DNA of 64,000 nt from CAIWHR01 sp963734085 (GTDB taxonomy: Bacteria; Pseudomonadota; Gammaproteobacteria; Burkholderiales; Casimicrobiaceae): the NCBI GenBank assembly GCA_963734085.1, contig CAVTFT010000014.1, positions 62,001 through 126,000 on the forward strand, in the 5' to 3' direction. The notes under the pieces are model-generated. The model worked only from the letters and a program-made list of their open reading frames with translations. It did no database searches and was not told the DNA's origin. Each line of letters starts with the position of its first letter. The first letter of the stretch is position 1. The position numbers and the translations under genes were made by a program. This document shows, one piece after another, positions 1 through 8,105 of this stretch.

Positions 1-749
1 TCCGCATTGATGGCCGCCTGCAGCGTACTGCGGGCACCTTGAATCAGCAGGGTGCGCAGATAGACATTGCCACGCAAGCTGATCCGTCCCAGTCGGGTCT
101 TGCCGCCGGAGCTGTGCTGTCGTGGCACGAGGCCCAGCCAGGCGCCAAACTGGCGGCCGCTCTTGAAGACCCTGGCGTCGGGAACCGTCGCCGCCAGCGC
201 GCTTGCGGTGACCGGGCCAACGCCAAGTAGTTCACTCGCGCGCTGTGCCGCCGGGCTGTTTCTGACATGAGCCGCGATCTGCGCGTCACAGCGCGCCAGA
301 CGGGCATGCAGCGCGGCGAATTGCTCGCGGGCCTCCAGCAGCATGGCGCGCATTGCGTCGGGAAGCCTCGAGTCTTCGGTCAGCTCAGGCAGTGTCGTCA
401 GGAGCCGATCCGAAGAGCGCCCGATGACGATACCGAATTCGGCGAGCAGCCCCCGCACCCGGTTCAGCAGCGCGGTGCGTTCTTCCTTCCAGCCCTCGCG
501 CACACTGTGCCAAGCCAGAAGGGCCTGCTGATCGACGGTCTTGATCGGAACGAAGCGCATCGTTGGTTGCCGAGCAGCGATGGCGATGGCCTCCGCATCC
601 GCGGTGTCATTCTTGCCACCTTTCCGGAACGGCACGACAAATTCGGCAGCGATCAGCAGAGCGGTGTGGCCATGCGCGGCAAACCAGCGGCCCCAATACA
701 ACTGCCGTCGTGCAAGGTGGCGATGGAGGCGTGCGGATCGGCTCATCAC
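1..749 (-). pseudogene. IS110-family (IS1111-type) transposase, truncated by the window edge and rearranged at its 5' end
   Basis: Read leftwards from about 698, the minus strand encodes an uninterrupted IS1111-type transposase. It starts at YWGRWFAAHGHTALL, passes through the acidic KNDTADAEAI motif and the RGLLAEFGIVIG segment, and reaches the C-terminal helix-hairpin-helix region (LLGVGPVTASALAATV) and the WLGLVPRQHSSGGKTRLG block. The reading frame is still open at base 1, so the last residues lie outside the window. The N-terminal DEDD catalytic portion is missing: bases 702-749 carry the expected next segment (VAMEACGSAHH) in the opposite orientation, so a short piece has been inverted. 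No normal start or terminal repeat is visible on the 5' side. This is almost certainly a dead copy of the DEDD transposase family. Confidence 0.85.
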
Positions 750-1053
750 GGAAGCGGACGGCTCGACGACCGCGAACCCGCAACCGAACGCTCTAAGGGT
801 TGCGAGTACCAAGGGAATATGGCCAACCTTTACATACCGCTTGCCCCGTCTGCGTGGAAGGACAGCAGTTTCGCACTCTCGAAGCCCCTTCGCACATCAC
901 ATTGCAAGAGCCGAACCCCTCATAGTGAAAATTCACTATGCGCTACATCGCCGCCCAGCCCCCAAACCTGAGCGATGGTCAAAAACTGGGGGAGTCCTGG
1001 AGGTGGCAGACGACATTCCGAATTGCCACGCATCTCAATGTTGAGGAGGCGAA
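750..1053. other. Intergenic stretch between IS remnants
   Basis: About 300 bases without a recognisable gene. It is likely residue of the rearranged IS end and the 5' region of the next gene. The one clear structure is a dyad at 921-940 with 9-bp arms, CATAGTGAA and TTCACTATG, separated by AA. A second small dyad (CTCAA/TTGAG, 1034-1045) overlaps the ribosome-binding site GAGGAGG of the downstream ORF. I see no tRNA or convincing promoter pair. Confidence 0.5.
921..940. promoter_or_regulatory. Perfect 9-bp inverted repeat, operator-like
   Basis: The arms CATAGTGAA and TTCACTATG match perfectly with a 2-bp AA spacer. It is AT-rich within a GC-rich region and lies about 115 bp upstream of the 1054 ORF. 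The size and symmetry suit a dimeric regulator, but no regulator gene is adjacent and the target promoter is unknown. An IS-associated sequence is the alternative. Confidence 0.35.
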
Positions 1054-1371
1054 ATGCGTACGGATACTGAGCAAGGCGGATCTATCGCCTATCTCGATAA
1101 CGCCACAATAATCAATGCTTGCAGCATTCTGTCGGATCCAATGAAGTTTGATGTGTACAAACTCATGAATCTTGAAAGTTTTTGCGAAGCCTTTCTATTC
1201 TATGACAGCATTAGGACCTTGGTGGGAAGCAGTTTTGCGGCCGGGTACCGCGGGGCCAATCCTCGGAGAGATTCATCAAATCTGAAAGAGCCGACTAAAA
1301 TAACTTCTGATCCTCTGGAGAGGCCCGACTCCACGAATTTCAATAATTGTGGAGAACTCTATTCCTACTGA
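1054..1371 (+). pseudogene. Unknown low-GC gene fragment, 105 codons, apparently cut by an IS insertion
   Basis: A 105-residue ORF with a good ribosome-binding site (GAGGAGG, 6 bases before ATG). Its base composition is clearly lower in G+C than that of every neighbour, which suggests foreign origin. The N-terminal half (AYLDNATIINACSIL, then FCEAFLFYDSI) looks like a folded protein. The last 45 residues are polar and low-complexity. I do not recognise the family. Its TGA stop (1369-1371) coincides with TGACCTGAGTCC, which has the TG start expected of an IS3-family end, so the reading frame is probably truncated by that insertion and the original protein was longer. Confidence 0.45.
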
Positions 1372-1395
1372 CCTGAGTCCGGAATTTCGAGCCAA

Positions 1396-2148
1396 TCATT
1401 CCTTGGAAATGGCTCGGTTGGGATGATCGTGAATGGGATGGTGCAGTTTGAATTCGTGCGGGGTCAAGTAGGCAAGACTGGAGTGCGGCCGCACTGCGTT
1501 GAAATGCCGGCGCCAAGCCTCGATGATGACCTGAGCCTCACGTCGGGTGCGGAACCACTCGACGCTCAGACACTCGTCGCGAAACTTGCCGTTGAACGAT
1601 TCGTTGGTGCCGTTCTGCCAGGGCTTGCCGGGGTCGATGATGGCAGTCTCGATGCGGGCGTCGGTGAGCCATCGCAGGATCGCGTTGCTCACGAATTCGG
1701 GACCGCTGTCGGAACGCAAGTAGACCGGAGCGCCATGCACACTCATCAGGCGGGTCAGCACGTCGATCACTCGTCCTGAGCGGATGCTGCCCGCCACGTC
1801 GATCGCCAGGCACTCATGCGTGAATTCGTCGACTACGGTAAGACACTTGAGCTGCTGGCCATTGGCGCGGGAATCGAACACGAAGTCGTAAGCCCAGACG
1901 TGGTTGGCGGCCCGCGGCGGCAGCGGACGGGGTCGGCTCGCAGCGATCCGGCGACGCGGTCGCTTGCGCGGCAGACCAAGGCCGGCCTGACGCCACAGTC
2001 GACGCGCACGATTGATACCCATGGGCAAACCCTCCCGCCGCAAGAAGATGCGAATCCTGCGATAGCCATACCGCGGATACTGAGCCGAGAGCCGTCGCAT
2101 CGCGGTCAGTGCCGGGGCATCCTTGCCCTGTGGGTAGCGAAATCCCAA
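1396..2148 (-). CDS. IS3-family transposase OrfB (DDE integrase core), N-terminus lost
   Basis: A 250-residue frame that matches the IS3 OrfB/rve integrase family from about residue 4 onward (YPRYGYRRIRIFLRREG, then WAYDFVFD, LRSDSGPEF and NESFNGKFRDEC). The three catalytic acids D, D and E are in their usual contexts, and the C-terminal RPHSSLAYLTPHEF block is intact. The predicted start is TTG, at the junction with the IS481 piece. OrfA and the first residues of OrfB are missing, so the -1 frameshift product cannot be made in the normal way. The catalytic core is intact but the element is probably non-autonomous. Confidence 0.8.
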   Translation of the reverse strand: MGFRYPQGKDAPALTAMRRLSAQYPRYGYRRIRIFLRREGLPMGINRARRLWRQAGLGLPRKRPRRRIAASRPRPLPPRAANHVWAYDFVFDSRANGQQLKCLTVVDEFTHECLAIDVAGSIRSGRVIDVLTRLMSVHGAPVYLRSDSGPEFVSNAILRWLTDARIETAIIDPGKPWQNGTNESFNGKFRDECLSVEWFRTRREAQVIIEAWRRHFNAVRPHSSLAYLTPHEFKLHHPIHDHPNRAISKE

Positions 2149-2597
2149 TCAAGCGGCGATCGGAGTCTGAAACAAAGCGTGGCAATGCTGCCGCCAAGCG
2201 TGGTGGTTAAGAGAGGCGGACGCAGGATGCCCTTGACCAGACCTTGCCGATGTAAAACGGCGTGGATAGTGCTTTTGGCCGGAATTCGCACGTCGCCGTC
2301 CAATCGACGAACCAGCAGCTCGCGGATCTTGCGCGCGCCCCAATGGGGCTTCTCCCGCTTGAGGGTGACGATCAGGCTCTCGATCTGGGACGGCAGCTGA
2401 TTGGCGTAACGCACCGGGCGGCGGGAGCGGTCGCACAGTGCCTCAACCCCGCTGTCCTTGTAGCGCTGGAATACCTTGTACCCGGTCTTGCGCGAGATGC
2501 CGAACTCCCGGCAGACCTCAGTCATCGCTTCGCCGTCGAGCAACTTGGCCACGAAGCGCAGGCGCTCGTCCATCACCGAACGCTCCTTCCACGGCAT
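2106..2597 (-). pseudogene. IS481-type transposase, N-terminal fragment
   Basis: Residues 1 to about 122 match the helix-turn-helix half of IS481-type transposases: MPWKERSVMDERLRFV, then CREFGISRKTGYK, DRSRRPVRYANQLP and HWGARKIRELL. After LVKG the frame switches to unrelated sequence and stops about 40 residues later, before any DDE catalytic domain. The frame overlaps the IS3 orfB start by about 40 bases, which marks the fusion point between the two elements. ATG at 2597 is the family-typical start. Confidence 0.75.
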
Positions 2598-2670
2598 AGA
2601 CACCTCCCGCTTGAAGGCGGAAAGTGTTACCTATGTGTCCGGTACGTTCTGTCACCTATGTGTCGGGCCG

Positions 2671-2721
2671 CTCAAGCGCTGAACCGGTGGTCCGCGGATC
2701 ACCGCTGCAGCGGGCGTCGCG
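2671..2721. other. Short spacer between the IS remnant and the fdh operon terminator
   Basis: About 50 bp without features, linking the accessory segment to the core chromosome. No target-site duplication can be assigned because the other IS ends are missing. Confidence 0.4.
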
Positions 2722-2722
2722 C

Positions 2723-2753
2723 CAAAAAAGAAACGGGGCCGCAGCCCCGTTTC
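2723..2753 (-). terminator. Rho-independent terminator of the formate dehydrogenase operon
   Basis: Perfect 10-bp stem GAAACGGGGC/GCCCCGTTTC with a 4-base loop, followed on the minus strand by a run of six T. It lies about 30 bp beyond the last gene of the operon. Confidence 0.9.
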
Positions 2754-2784
2754 GTATCCGCCGAGCGCGGAGCGAGACGTCGTG

Positions 2785-3126
2785 TTACTTCTTCGCGGGC
2801 GCGGGCGCTGGTGCAGGCGCGCCTGCCTTTGCAGGCGCTGCTTTCGCGGCAGGTGCGGCCGCCATTGACGTCGGTTGCATTTGCGGCGCCGGCGCGGCCT
2901 TGCCCTTGGCCTTCATGTCGGCGAAATAGTGGGCGGCGGCGCGATCCTGGGCTCTCGCAAGCGCGGCCTTCTCGGCTTCCGCGGCGGCCGCGTCCTTCGC
3001 TTTCTTCTCCTCGGCTGCGGCCTTCTGCGCGTCGGTCGGCGGCGCGGGCGGCGGCAGCTTGGCGATCGCAAGGCCGAACGCGGCAATCACAAGTAAGGCG
3101 GCAACGAGCGCGCGCAGTGTCGTCAT
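2785..3126 (-). CDS. Small anchored Ala/Pro/Lys-rich protein at the end of the fdh operon
   Basis: A 113-residue protein of unknown function. Residues 7-23 form one hydrophobic segment (signal anchor or uncleaved signal). A charged Ala/Glu/Lys-rich, probably helical or coiled stretch follows (about 30-75), then an Ala/Pro/Lys-rich tail. It starts 19 bp after the stop of the cytochrome b gene and is followed by the operon terminator, so it is cotranscribed with the formate dehydrogenase. A role in assembly or anchoring of the enzyme is inferred from position only. The low-complexity composition makes sequence comparison weak. Confidence 0.6.
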   Translation of the reverse strand: MTTLRALVAALLVIAAFGLAIAKLPPPAPPTDAQKAAAEEKKAKDAAAAEAEKAALARAQDRAAAHYFADMKAKGKAAPAPQMQPTSMAAAPAAKAAPAKAGAPAPAPAPAKK

Positions 3127-3145
3127 CTTCTTCTCTCCAGGTTCT

Positions 3146-4222
3146 CTAGGCCCGACGCATCGCGGCCGGTCGCGGCGGCGCGGCTTCCGGCGGCACCACC
3201 TCCGGCTTCACGAACTTCTGCGGCGACTTGCCCGCCACGATCTGCTCGTACCAACGCAGATGGTGATGCTTCGCCCAGCTCTCATCGACGTAGCCGTAAC
3301 GCATCGCGCGGTACGCGCCTTCCATGCCGATCGTGCCGAGATAGGTGTGCACGCACGCAAGCGCGATCGAGAGGTACGCGGCGGTCATGTGGATGACGTT
3401 GGTGACTTGCATCGTCGAGCGCGTCTGGTTGAAGTTCGGGAATACGAGGATCAAGCCGGTGACGATCAACGTGATCGAGAAAATGACGAGCACGAACCAG
3501 AACACGAGCTTCTCGCCGGCATTGAAGCGTCCCGACGGGTGTTCATGGCCCTTGAAATAGCCGACGATGTTGATGAACCAGCGCACGTCGTCGGCACCGA
3601 TGCCGTTGTCGCGGATGAAGCGCAGGAACAGCCACGGCACGCCGATGATCAGGATCGGCCCGATGAAATTGTGGATGTTCTTGGCCAAGATCGCGAGCCA
3701 CGAGAAGAGCGTATAGCCGATCAGCGGCAGCAGCACCGATTTGCCGAGCGACAGGATGAGCCCGGTGATCGCCAGCGTAACCCAGGTGATCGCGACCAGC
3801 CAATGCGCATAGCGATCGGCCGGCGAGAAGCGCTCGATGTAGCGATCGCCCGGACGGTGCTCAACCGCCATTTCGCCGCGCAGCACATAGAACACGCCGA
3901 GCCCGACGAGCGCCAGCGCGAACAGCATGCCCCCGCCGAACACGAGTGGCACGCGAGCCGCCCGCCACGTCTGCCCCTGCGTCTGGATCAGGTTGTTCGT
4001 TTCGCGCCCGGTGACTGTCGTGATCTGCGGCTCGCCCGAGCGGATTTCCTTCCACACCGGTGCGTTGTTGAGCGGCTGCAGGACTTCCCGGTTCTGCTCG
4101 GCCTTTGCCTGTTCGGCTTCCTTCGGACTCACTGCCGGCGCCTGCGCTGACGCTATCCCCGCCGCAAAGCACAGCGCGGAGGCGAGTGCACCCGCCGCCC
4201 GCAAAATGGATCGGCTCACCAT
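3146..4222 (-). CDS. fdhI: Formate dehydrogenase gamma subunit, cytochrome b556
   Basis: The membrane subunit (358 residues) that takes electrons from the beta subunit and passes them to quinone through b hemes. The chosen start ATG 4222 has a strong GAAGGAG site and opens a signal peptide ending near ASAQ; the frame extends further upstream but without homology. After a periplasmic stretch there is a membrane segment (VPLVFGGGMLFALALVGLGV), then the four-helix di-heme cytochrome b domain. Candidate heme ligands include His in YAHWLVAITW, NIHNFIGP and NVIHMTAAY. The extra N-terminal region is typical of the bacterial long FdhI/FdoI form. It is followed at 19 bp by the small anchored protein. 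Confidence 0.93.
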   Translation of the reverse strand: MVSRSILRAAGALASALCFAAGIASAQAPAVSPKEAEQAKAEQNREVLQPLNNAPVWKEIRSGEPQITTVTGRETNNLIQTQGQTWRAARVPLVFGGGMLFALALVGLGVFYVLRGEMAVEHRPGDRYIERFSPADRYAHWLVAITWVTLAITGLILSLGKSVLLPLIGYTLFSWLAILAKNIHNFIGPILIIGVPWLFLRFIRDNGIGADDVRWFINIVGYFKGHEHPSGRFNAGEKLVFWFVLVIFSITLIVTGLILVFPNFNQTRSTMQVTNVIHMTAAYLSIALACVHTYLGTIGMEGAYRAMRYGYVDESWAKHHHLRWYEQIVAGKSPQKFVKPEVVPPEAAPPRPAAMRRA

Positions 4223-4238
4223 GGCTCCTTCGCGACCG

Positions 4239-4484
4239 TCAACGGATTCGCTTGTATTCGTTCTGGCTCTGGGCGCGGGTTGCAAGCGCGAGCTCCCATT
4301 CGCGCTTGTTGCCATTCCATGGAGCCTCCGCATAAGGCGGCTGATCCGGCTTGCCCTGGTAAGTGCCCTGCTTGAATTCGATGACCTGCGGACGTTCGCT
4401 GCAGCCGACGAGCCCGGCACCGGCCGCCGCCGCGAGCGAGGCGCCCGCCGCCGTCAGGAATGCACGTTTGCGCTCGTTGATCAT
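4239..4484 (-). CDS. Small Tat-signal-like protein of the formate dehydrogenase region
   Basis: An 81-residue protein whose ATG (4484) overlaps the fdhB stop by 4 bases and has a GGAGG site. The N-terminus (NERKRAFLTAAGASLAAAAG) resembles a twin-arginine signal, but the pair is Lys-Arg rather than Arg-Arg. It ends in GLVGC, so a lipoprotein-like Cys is also possible. The remainder (about 50 residues) is charged and includes WNGNKREWELALATR. Small Tat-target proteins of this kind recur in formate dehydrogenase operons; their function is not established. The position between beta and gamma subunits suggests an assembly or linker role. Confidence 0.75.
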   Translation of the reverse strand: MINERKRAFLTAAGASLAAAAGAGLVGCSERPQVIEFKQGTYQGKPDQPPYAEAPWNGNKREWELALATRAQSQNEYKRIR

Positions 4485-5119
4485 GATTTGCCTCCTGGCG
4501 CGGGTGCAGGTCCCGCGGGTTGCTTGGGTGCCTCGGGACGACCGTAGGCTGTTGCCCAGCCCCAGACCTCGCTGCCCTTGCCGCGCACGGTGACCCGCTG
4601 GCGATAGATCTCGGCCAGCACGTCGCCATCGCCGCCCAGCAGCGCCTTGGTCGAGCACATCTCGGCGCAAACGGGAAGCTTGCCCTCGGCAAGACGGTTG
4701 CGGCCGTATTTCTTGAATTCGGCTTCGGAGTTGTTGGGCTCCGGTCCGCCCGCGCAGAACGTGCACTTGTCCATCTTGCCGCGCACGCCGAACGCGCCGG
4801 CTTGGGGGAACTGCGGCGCGCCAAACGGACAGGCGTAGAAGCAGTAGCCGCAGCCGATGCACAGGTCCTTGTCGTGCAGCACGACGCCGTCTTCGGAATG
4901 GTAGATGCAGTCGACGGGACAGACGGCGATGCAGGGCGCGTCCGAGCAATGCATGCACGCGACCGACACAGAGCGTTCGCCGGGCACGCCATCGTTGATC
5001 GTGACGACGCGGCGGCGGTTCACGCCCCACGGAACGTCGTGCTCCTGCTTGCACGCGGTGACGCAGGCATTGCATTCGATGCAGCGCTCGGCGTCGCACA
5101 GAAACTTCATTCGGGCCAT
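4481..5119 (-). CDS. fdhB: Formate dehydrogenase beta subunit, four [4Fe-4S] ferredoxin
   Basis: A 212-residue electron-transfer subunit between the molybdopterin alpha subunit and cytochrome b. Cys motifs are clear: C13-x2-C16-x2-C19-x3-C23, then CMHCSDAPCIAVCPVDC, CIGCGYCFYACPFG and a fourth set (CTFC with the later CAEMC). The C-terminal transmembrane helix of the E. coli FdnH/FdoH subunits is absent; the protein ends in a Pro/Ala-rich tail. Membrane attachment must therefore come from the gamma subunit. It lies 28 bp after fdhA, with a 4-base overlap into the next gene. Confidence 0.93.
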   Translation of the reverse strand: MARMKFLCDAERCIECNACVTACKQEHDVPWGVNRRRVVTINDGVPGERSVSVACMHCSDAPCIAVCPVDCIYHSEDGVVLHDKDLCIGCGYCFYACPFGAPQFPQAGAFGVRGKMDKCTFCAGGPEPNNSEAEFKKYGRNRLAEGKLPVCAEMCSTKALLGGDGDVLAEIYRQRVTVRGKGSEVWGWATAYGRPEAPKQPAGPAPAPGGKS

Positions 5120-5147
5120 GGTTGCCTCCTCTCCGGATCCGTGCGCG

Positions 5148-8105
5148 TCAAGCGAGCTTGGCGACCTGGCAGAGCGTCGTCTTCGTTTCCTGCATCATCG
5201 TCACCGAGTCGTAGCCATAGGTGGTCGCCGTATTGACGGCCTCGGCGCGGACGAACGGATGCGCCCCTTCCGGGTAGTACTCGAGCATGTCCTTGCCCAT
5301 CCACCATCCGGAGAAGTGGAACGGAATGAACGTCGTCCCCGGGCCGACACGTTCGGTCACCATCGCCTTGACCTTGATCTGCGCCCCGGTCGGCGATTTC
5401 ACCCAGACGTACTCGCCGTCCTTGACCCCGCGATCGTTGGCGTCCTTCGGATTGATCTCGACGAAGTTCTCCTGCTGCAGCTCGGCGAGCCACGGATTCG
5501 ACCGCGTTTCCTCGCCGCCGCCTTCGTACTCGACCAGGCGGCCGCTGGTGAGAATCAGCGGGAAGTTCTTTGCGACGTCCTTGGCGATGTTGTCCTGCTG
5601 CACCGTCTTGTACAGCGTGGGCAGCCGCCAGAATGCCTTCTTGTCGTCGTGCGTAGGGTACTTGGCGACGAGGTCCGGCCGCGGCGAATACAGCGGCTCG
5701 CGGTGCTGAGGGATGGCGTCGGGGAAGTTCCATACGACCGCGCGCGCCTTCGCGTTGCCGAACGGATGGCACCCGTGTTTCATCGTCACGCGCTGGATCC
5801 CGCCCGAGAGGTCGGTCTTCCAGTTCTTGCCCTCGGCCGCCTTCTTTTCCGCCTCGGTGAGGTCATCCCACCAGCCGAGCTTCTTCAGCAGGACGTGGTC
5901 GAACTCCGGGTATCCCGTGGTGAGCTCCGAGCCTTTCGGATACGAGCCGTCTTCGGCGAGCAGGTTGACACCGTCGCGCTCGACGCCGAAGTTGGCGCGG
6001 AAGCAGCCGCCGCCGTCCATGACGTGCCGGTCCTCTTCATAAAGGTTCGGCGAGCCCGGGTGCTTGAGCTCGGGCGTTCCGTAGCAGGGCCACGGCAAGC
6101 CGTAGTAGTCGCCATCGCAGGGGCCGCCCTTCGCCCGTAGCGACTTCACGTCGAAGGTCGCCTGATTCTTCATGTGCAGCTTCAGGCGCTCAGGCGACTG
6201 CCCGGTATAGCCGATCGTCCACGTGCCCTTGTTGATTTCACGCAGCACCGATTCGATCTCGGGCTCTTCCATCTTGTCGGGATCGGGCTTCACGATCTTG
6301 TAGTTCTTCGTGAATTCCTTGTCCCAGCCGAACTTCTTCGCGAACGCCAGCATGATCGCGTGGTCGGTCTGCGACTCGAACATAGGGCTGATCACGCGCT
6401 CGCGCCACTGCAGCGAGCGGTTCGACGCCGTCACCGAGCCGATCGTCTCGAACTGCGTACACGCGGGCAGCAGGTAGACCGCGCGATTGGGATTGGGCTT
6501 CTTGCCGGCGTCGGCGAGAATCTTCAGAGCCTTCTCGGAGGGCGGCATCGCCGCCATCGCCGCAGTCGCGGATGGATACGGATCGATGACGACCAGCATG
6601 TCGAGCGCCTGCATCGCGGCCTGCATTTCCATACCGCGCGTCTGGCTGTTGGGGGCGTGCCCCCAGTAGATCAGCGCACGCAGGTTCGGACCCTGGTCGA
6701 TCTTGTCGTTCTGCTCCAGCACGCCGTCGATCCAGCGCGACACCGTGATGCCGGGCTTTTCCATCATGCCTTCGGCGAACTGCTTCTTCAGGAATTCGTA
6801 GTCCACGCCCCACACGCCTGCCCAGTGTTTCCACGAGCCGGCCGCCACGCCGTAGTAGCCGGGCAACGAATCCGGGTTCGGGCCAACGTCGGTCGCGCCC
6901 TGGACGTTGTCGTGGCCGCGGAAGATGTTGGTGCCACCGCCGGAGACACCGACGTTGCCGAGCGCAAGCTGCACGATGCACGTCGCACGGACCATCGCAT
7001 TGCCGATCGTGTGCTGCGTCTGCCCCATGCACCAGACGACGGTCGACGGCTTGTTCTTCGCCATCATCTCGGCGACCTTGTAGACCTCCGCCTCGGGAAC
7101 GCCCGTCACCTCCGTTACCTTGTCAGGCGTCCACTTGGTCATCACCTCGTCGCGGACCTTCTCCATGCCGTAGACGCGGTCGTGGATGTACTGCTTGTCC
7201 TCCCAGCCGTTCTTGAAGATGTGGTAGAGCATGCCGAACATGAACGCGACGTCGCTGCCCGAGCGCAGGCGGACGTACTCGTCGGCTTTCGCCGCGGTCC
7301 GCGTGAAGCGCGGGTCACAGACGATCATCTTCGCCCCGTTCTCCTTCGCATGCAGCATGTGCAGCAGCGACACCGGGTGCGCCTCGGCCGCGTTGCTGCC
7401 GATGTACATCGCGCACTTGGTGTTCTGCATGTCGTTGTACGAGTTGGTCATCGCACCGTAGCCCCAGGTGTTGGCTACGCCCGCGACCGTCGTCGAGTGG
7501 CAGATCCGCGCCTGGTGGTCGCAGTTGTTGGTGCCCCAGAACGACACGAACTTGCGCATCAGGTACGACTGCTCGTTGCTGTGCTTCGAGCTGCCGACCC
7601 AGAACACGGCGTCGGGACCGGATTCCTTCTTGAGCGCAAGCAACCGGTCGCCGATTTCGTTGATCGCCGTTTCCCAGCTGATCTTCTGGTACTTGCCGTT
7701 GACGAGCTTCATCGGCGACTTCAACCGCATCGAGTTCTCGTGCATGCCGTGCTCGCGGACCGAGGCGCCCTTGGCGCAGTGCGCGCCGAGGTTCAGCGGC
7801 GAATCGAACACCGGATTCTGCCGCGTCCAAACGCCGTTCTCGACGGTCGCGTCGACCGAGCAGCCGACCGAGCAGTGCGTGCAGACGGTGCGCTTCACCT
7901 CGGTCTGGACGGCCCCGCCCTCCTTCGCCGCTTCGGCCTTGCCGATCGCGTCGTAGGGCAGCTGGCTTGCGAACGCCCCGGCCCCTGCGACGAGGCCCGA
8001 GCGTTTCAAGAACGTTCGCCGATCCATGGTCGGGAGCGGCGCTCCCGTCAGGCGGCGAAGACGCGGACCGGCTGCAGCGATGTCACTCTTTTTGGTCAGC
8101 AGCAT
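5148..8105 (-). CDS. fdhA: Formate dehydrogenase alpha subunit, Cys-type, Tat-exported molybdopterin/tungstopterin enzyme
   Basis: The catalytic subunit (985 residues) oxidising formate to CO2, exported folded: the twin-arginine motif RRTFLKRSG is at residues 29-37 after a 27-residue extension. The start at 8105 is supported by a strong GGAGGAGGAAGG site. One [4Fe-4S] is bound by C75, C78, C82 and C110. The active-site motif reads QARICHSTTVAG, with Cys202-His203 at the position that is selenocysteine in E. coli FdnG/FdoG, so no Sec machinery is needed. The molybdopterin oxidoreductase domain follows, and the dinucleotide-binding domain occupies about residues 830-985. It is the first structural subunit after the TorD-like chaperone; a 181-bp gap upstream may hold its own promoter. 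Confidence 0.96.
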   Translation of the reverse strand: MLLTKKSDIAAAGPRLRRLTGAPLPTMDRRTFLKRSGLVAGAGAFASQLPYDAIGKAEAAKEGGAVQTEVKRTVCTHCSVGCSVDATVENGVWTRQNPVFDSPLNLGAHCAKGASVREHGMHENSMRLKSPMKLVNGKYQKISWETAINEIGDRLLALKKESGPDAVFWVGSSKHSNEQSYLMRKFVSFWGTNNCDHQARICHSTTVAGVANTWGYGAMTNSYNDMQNTKCAMYIGSNAAEAHPVSLLHMLHAKENGAKMIVCDPRFTRTAAKADEYVRLRSGSDVAFMFGMLYHIFKNGWEDKQYIHDRVYGMEKVRDEVMTKWTPDKVTEVTGVPEAEVYKVAEMMAKNKPSTVVWCMGQTQHTIGNAMVRATCIVQLALGNVGVSGGGTNIFRGHDNVQGATDVGPNPDSLPGYYGVAAGSWKHWAGVWGVDYEFLKKQFAEGMMEKPGITVSRWIDGVLEQNDKIDQGPNLRALIYWGHAPNSQTRGMEMQAAMQALDMLVVIDPYPSATAAMAAMPPSEKALKILADAGKKPNPNRAVYLLPACTQFETIGSVTASNRSLQWRERVISPMFESQTDHAIMLAFAKKFGWDKEFTKNYKIVKPDPDKMEEPEIESVLREINKGTWTIGYTGQSPERLKLHMKNQATFDVKSLRAKGGPCDGDYYGLPWPCYGTPELKHPGSPNLYEEDRHVMDGGGCFRANFGVERDGVNLLAEDGSYPKGSELTTGYPEFDHVLLKKLGWWDDLTEAEKKAAEGKNWKTDLSGGIQRVTMKHGCHPFGNAKARAVVWNFPDAIPQHREPLYSPRPDLVAKYPTHDDKKAFWRLPTLYKTVQQDNIAKDVAKNFPLILTSGRLVEYEGGGEETRSNPWLAELQQENFVEINPKDANDRGVKDGEYVWVKSPTGAQIKVKAMVTERVGPGTTFIPFHFSGWWMGKDMLEYYPEGAHPFVRAEAVNTATTYGYDSVTMMQETKTTLCQVAKLA

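Larger units (their letters stand above)
1369..2670 (-). mobile_element. Composite IS remnant: IS3-family orfB joined to the 5' part of an IS481-type element
   Basis: Two unrelated transposase pieces lie head to tail on the minus strand. The right part (about 2235-2670) is the start of an IS481-type element. Its outer end shows two near-identical motifs, TTACCTATGTGTCCGG (from 2629) and TCACCTATGTGTCGGG (from 2650). The left part (about 1369-2145) is an IS3-family orfB with a plausible end TGACCTGAGTCC at 1369. The IS3 orfA and the IS481 catalytic core are both absent, so neither element should move itself. The roughly 90 bp between the two parts (2145-2235) is of unknown origin. Confidence 0.7.

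Noticed and set aside
1369..2670. An intact, mobile IS
   Set aside because: The IS3 orfA and the IS481 catalytic domain are missing, and no matching pair of terminal inverted repeats is visible.
7496..7510. Selenocysteine (in-frame TGA) in fdhA
   Set aside because: The active-site codon is Cys202 in QARICHS and the frame has no internal TGA.
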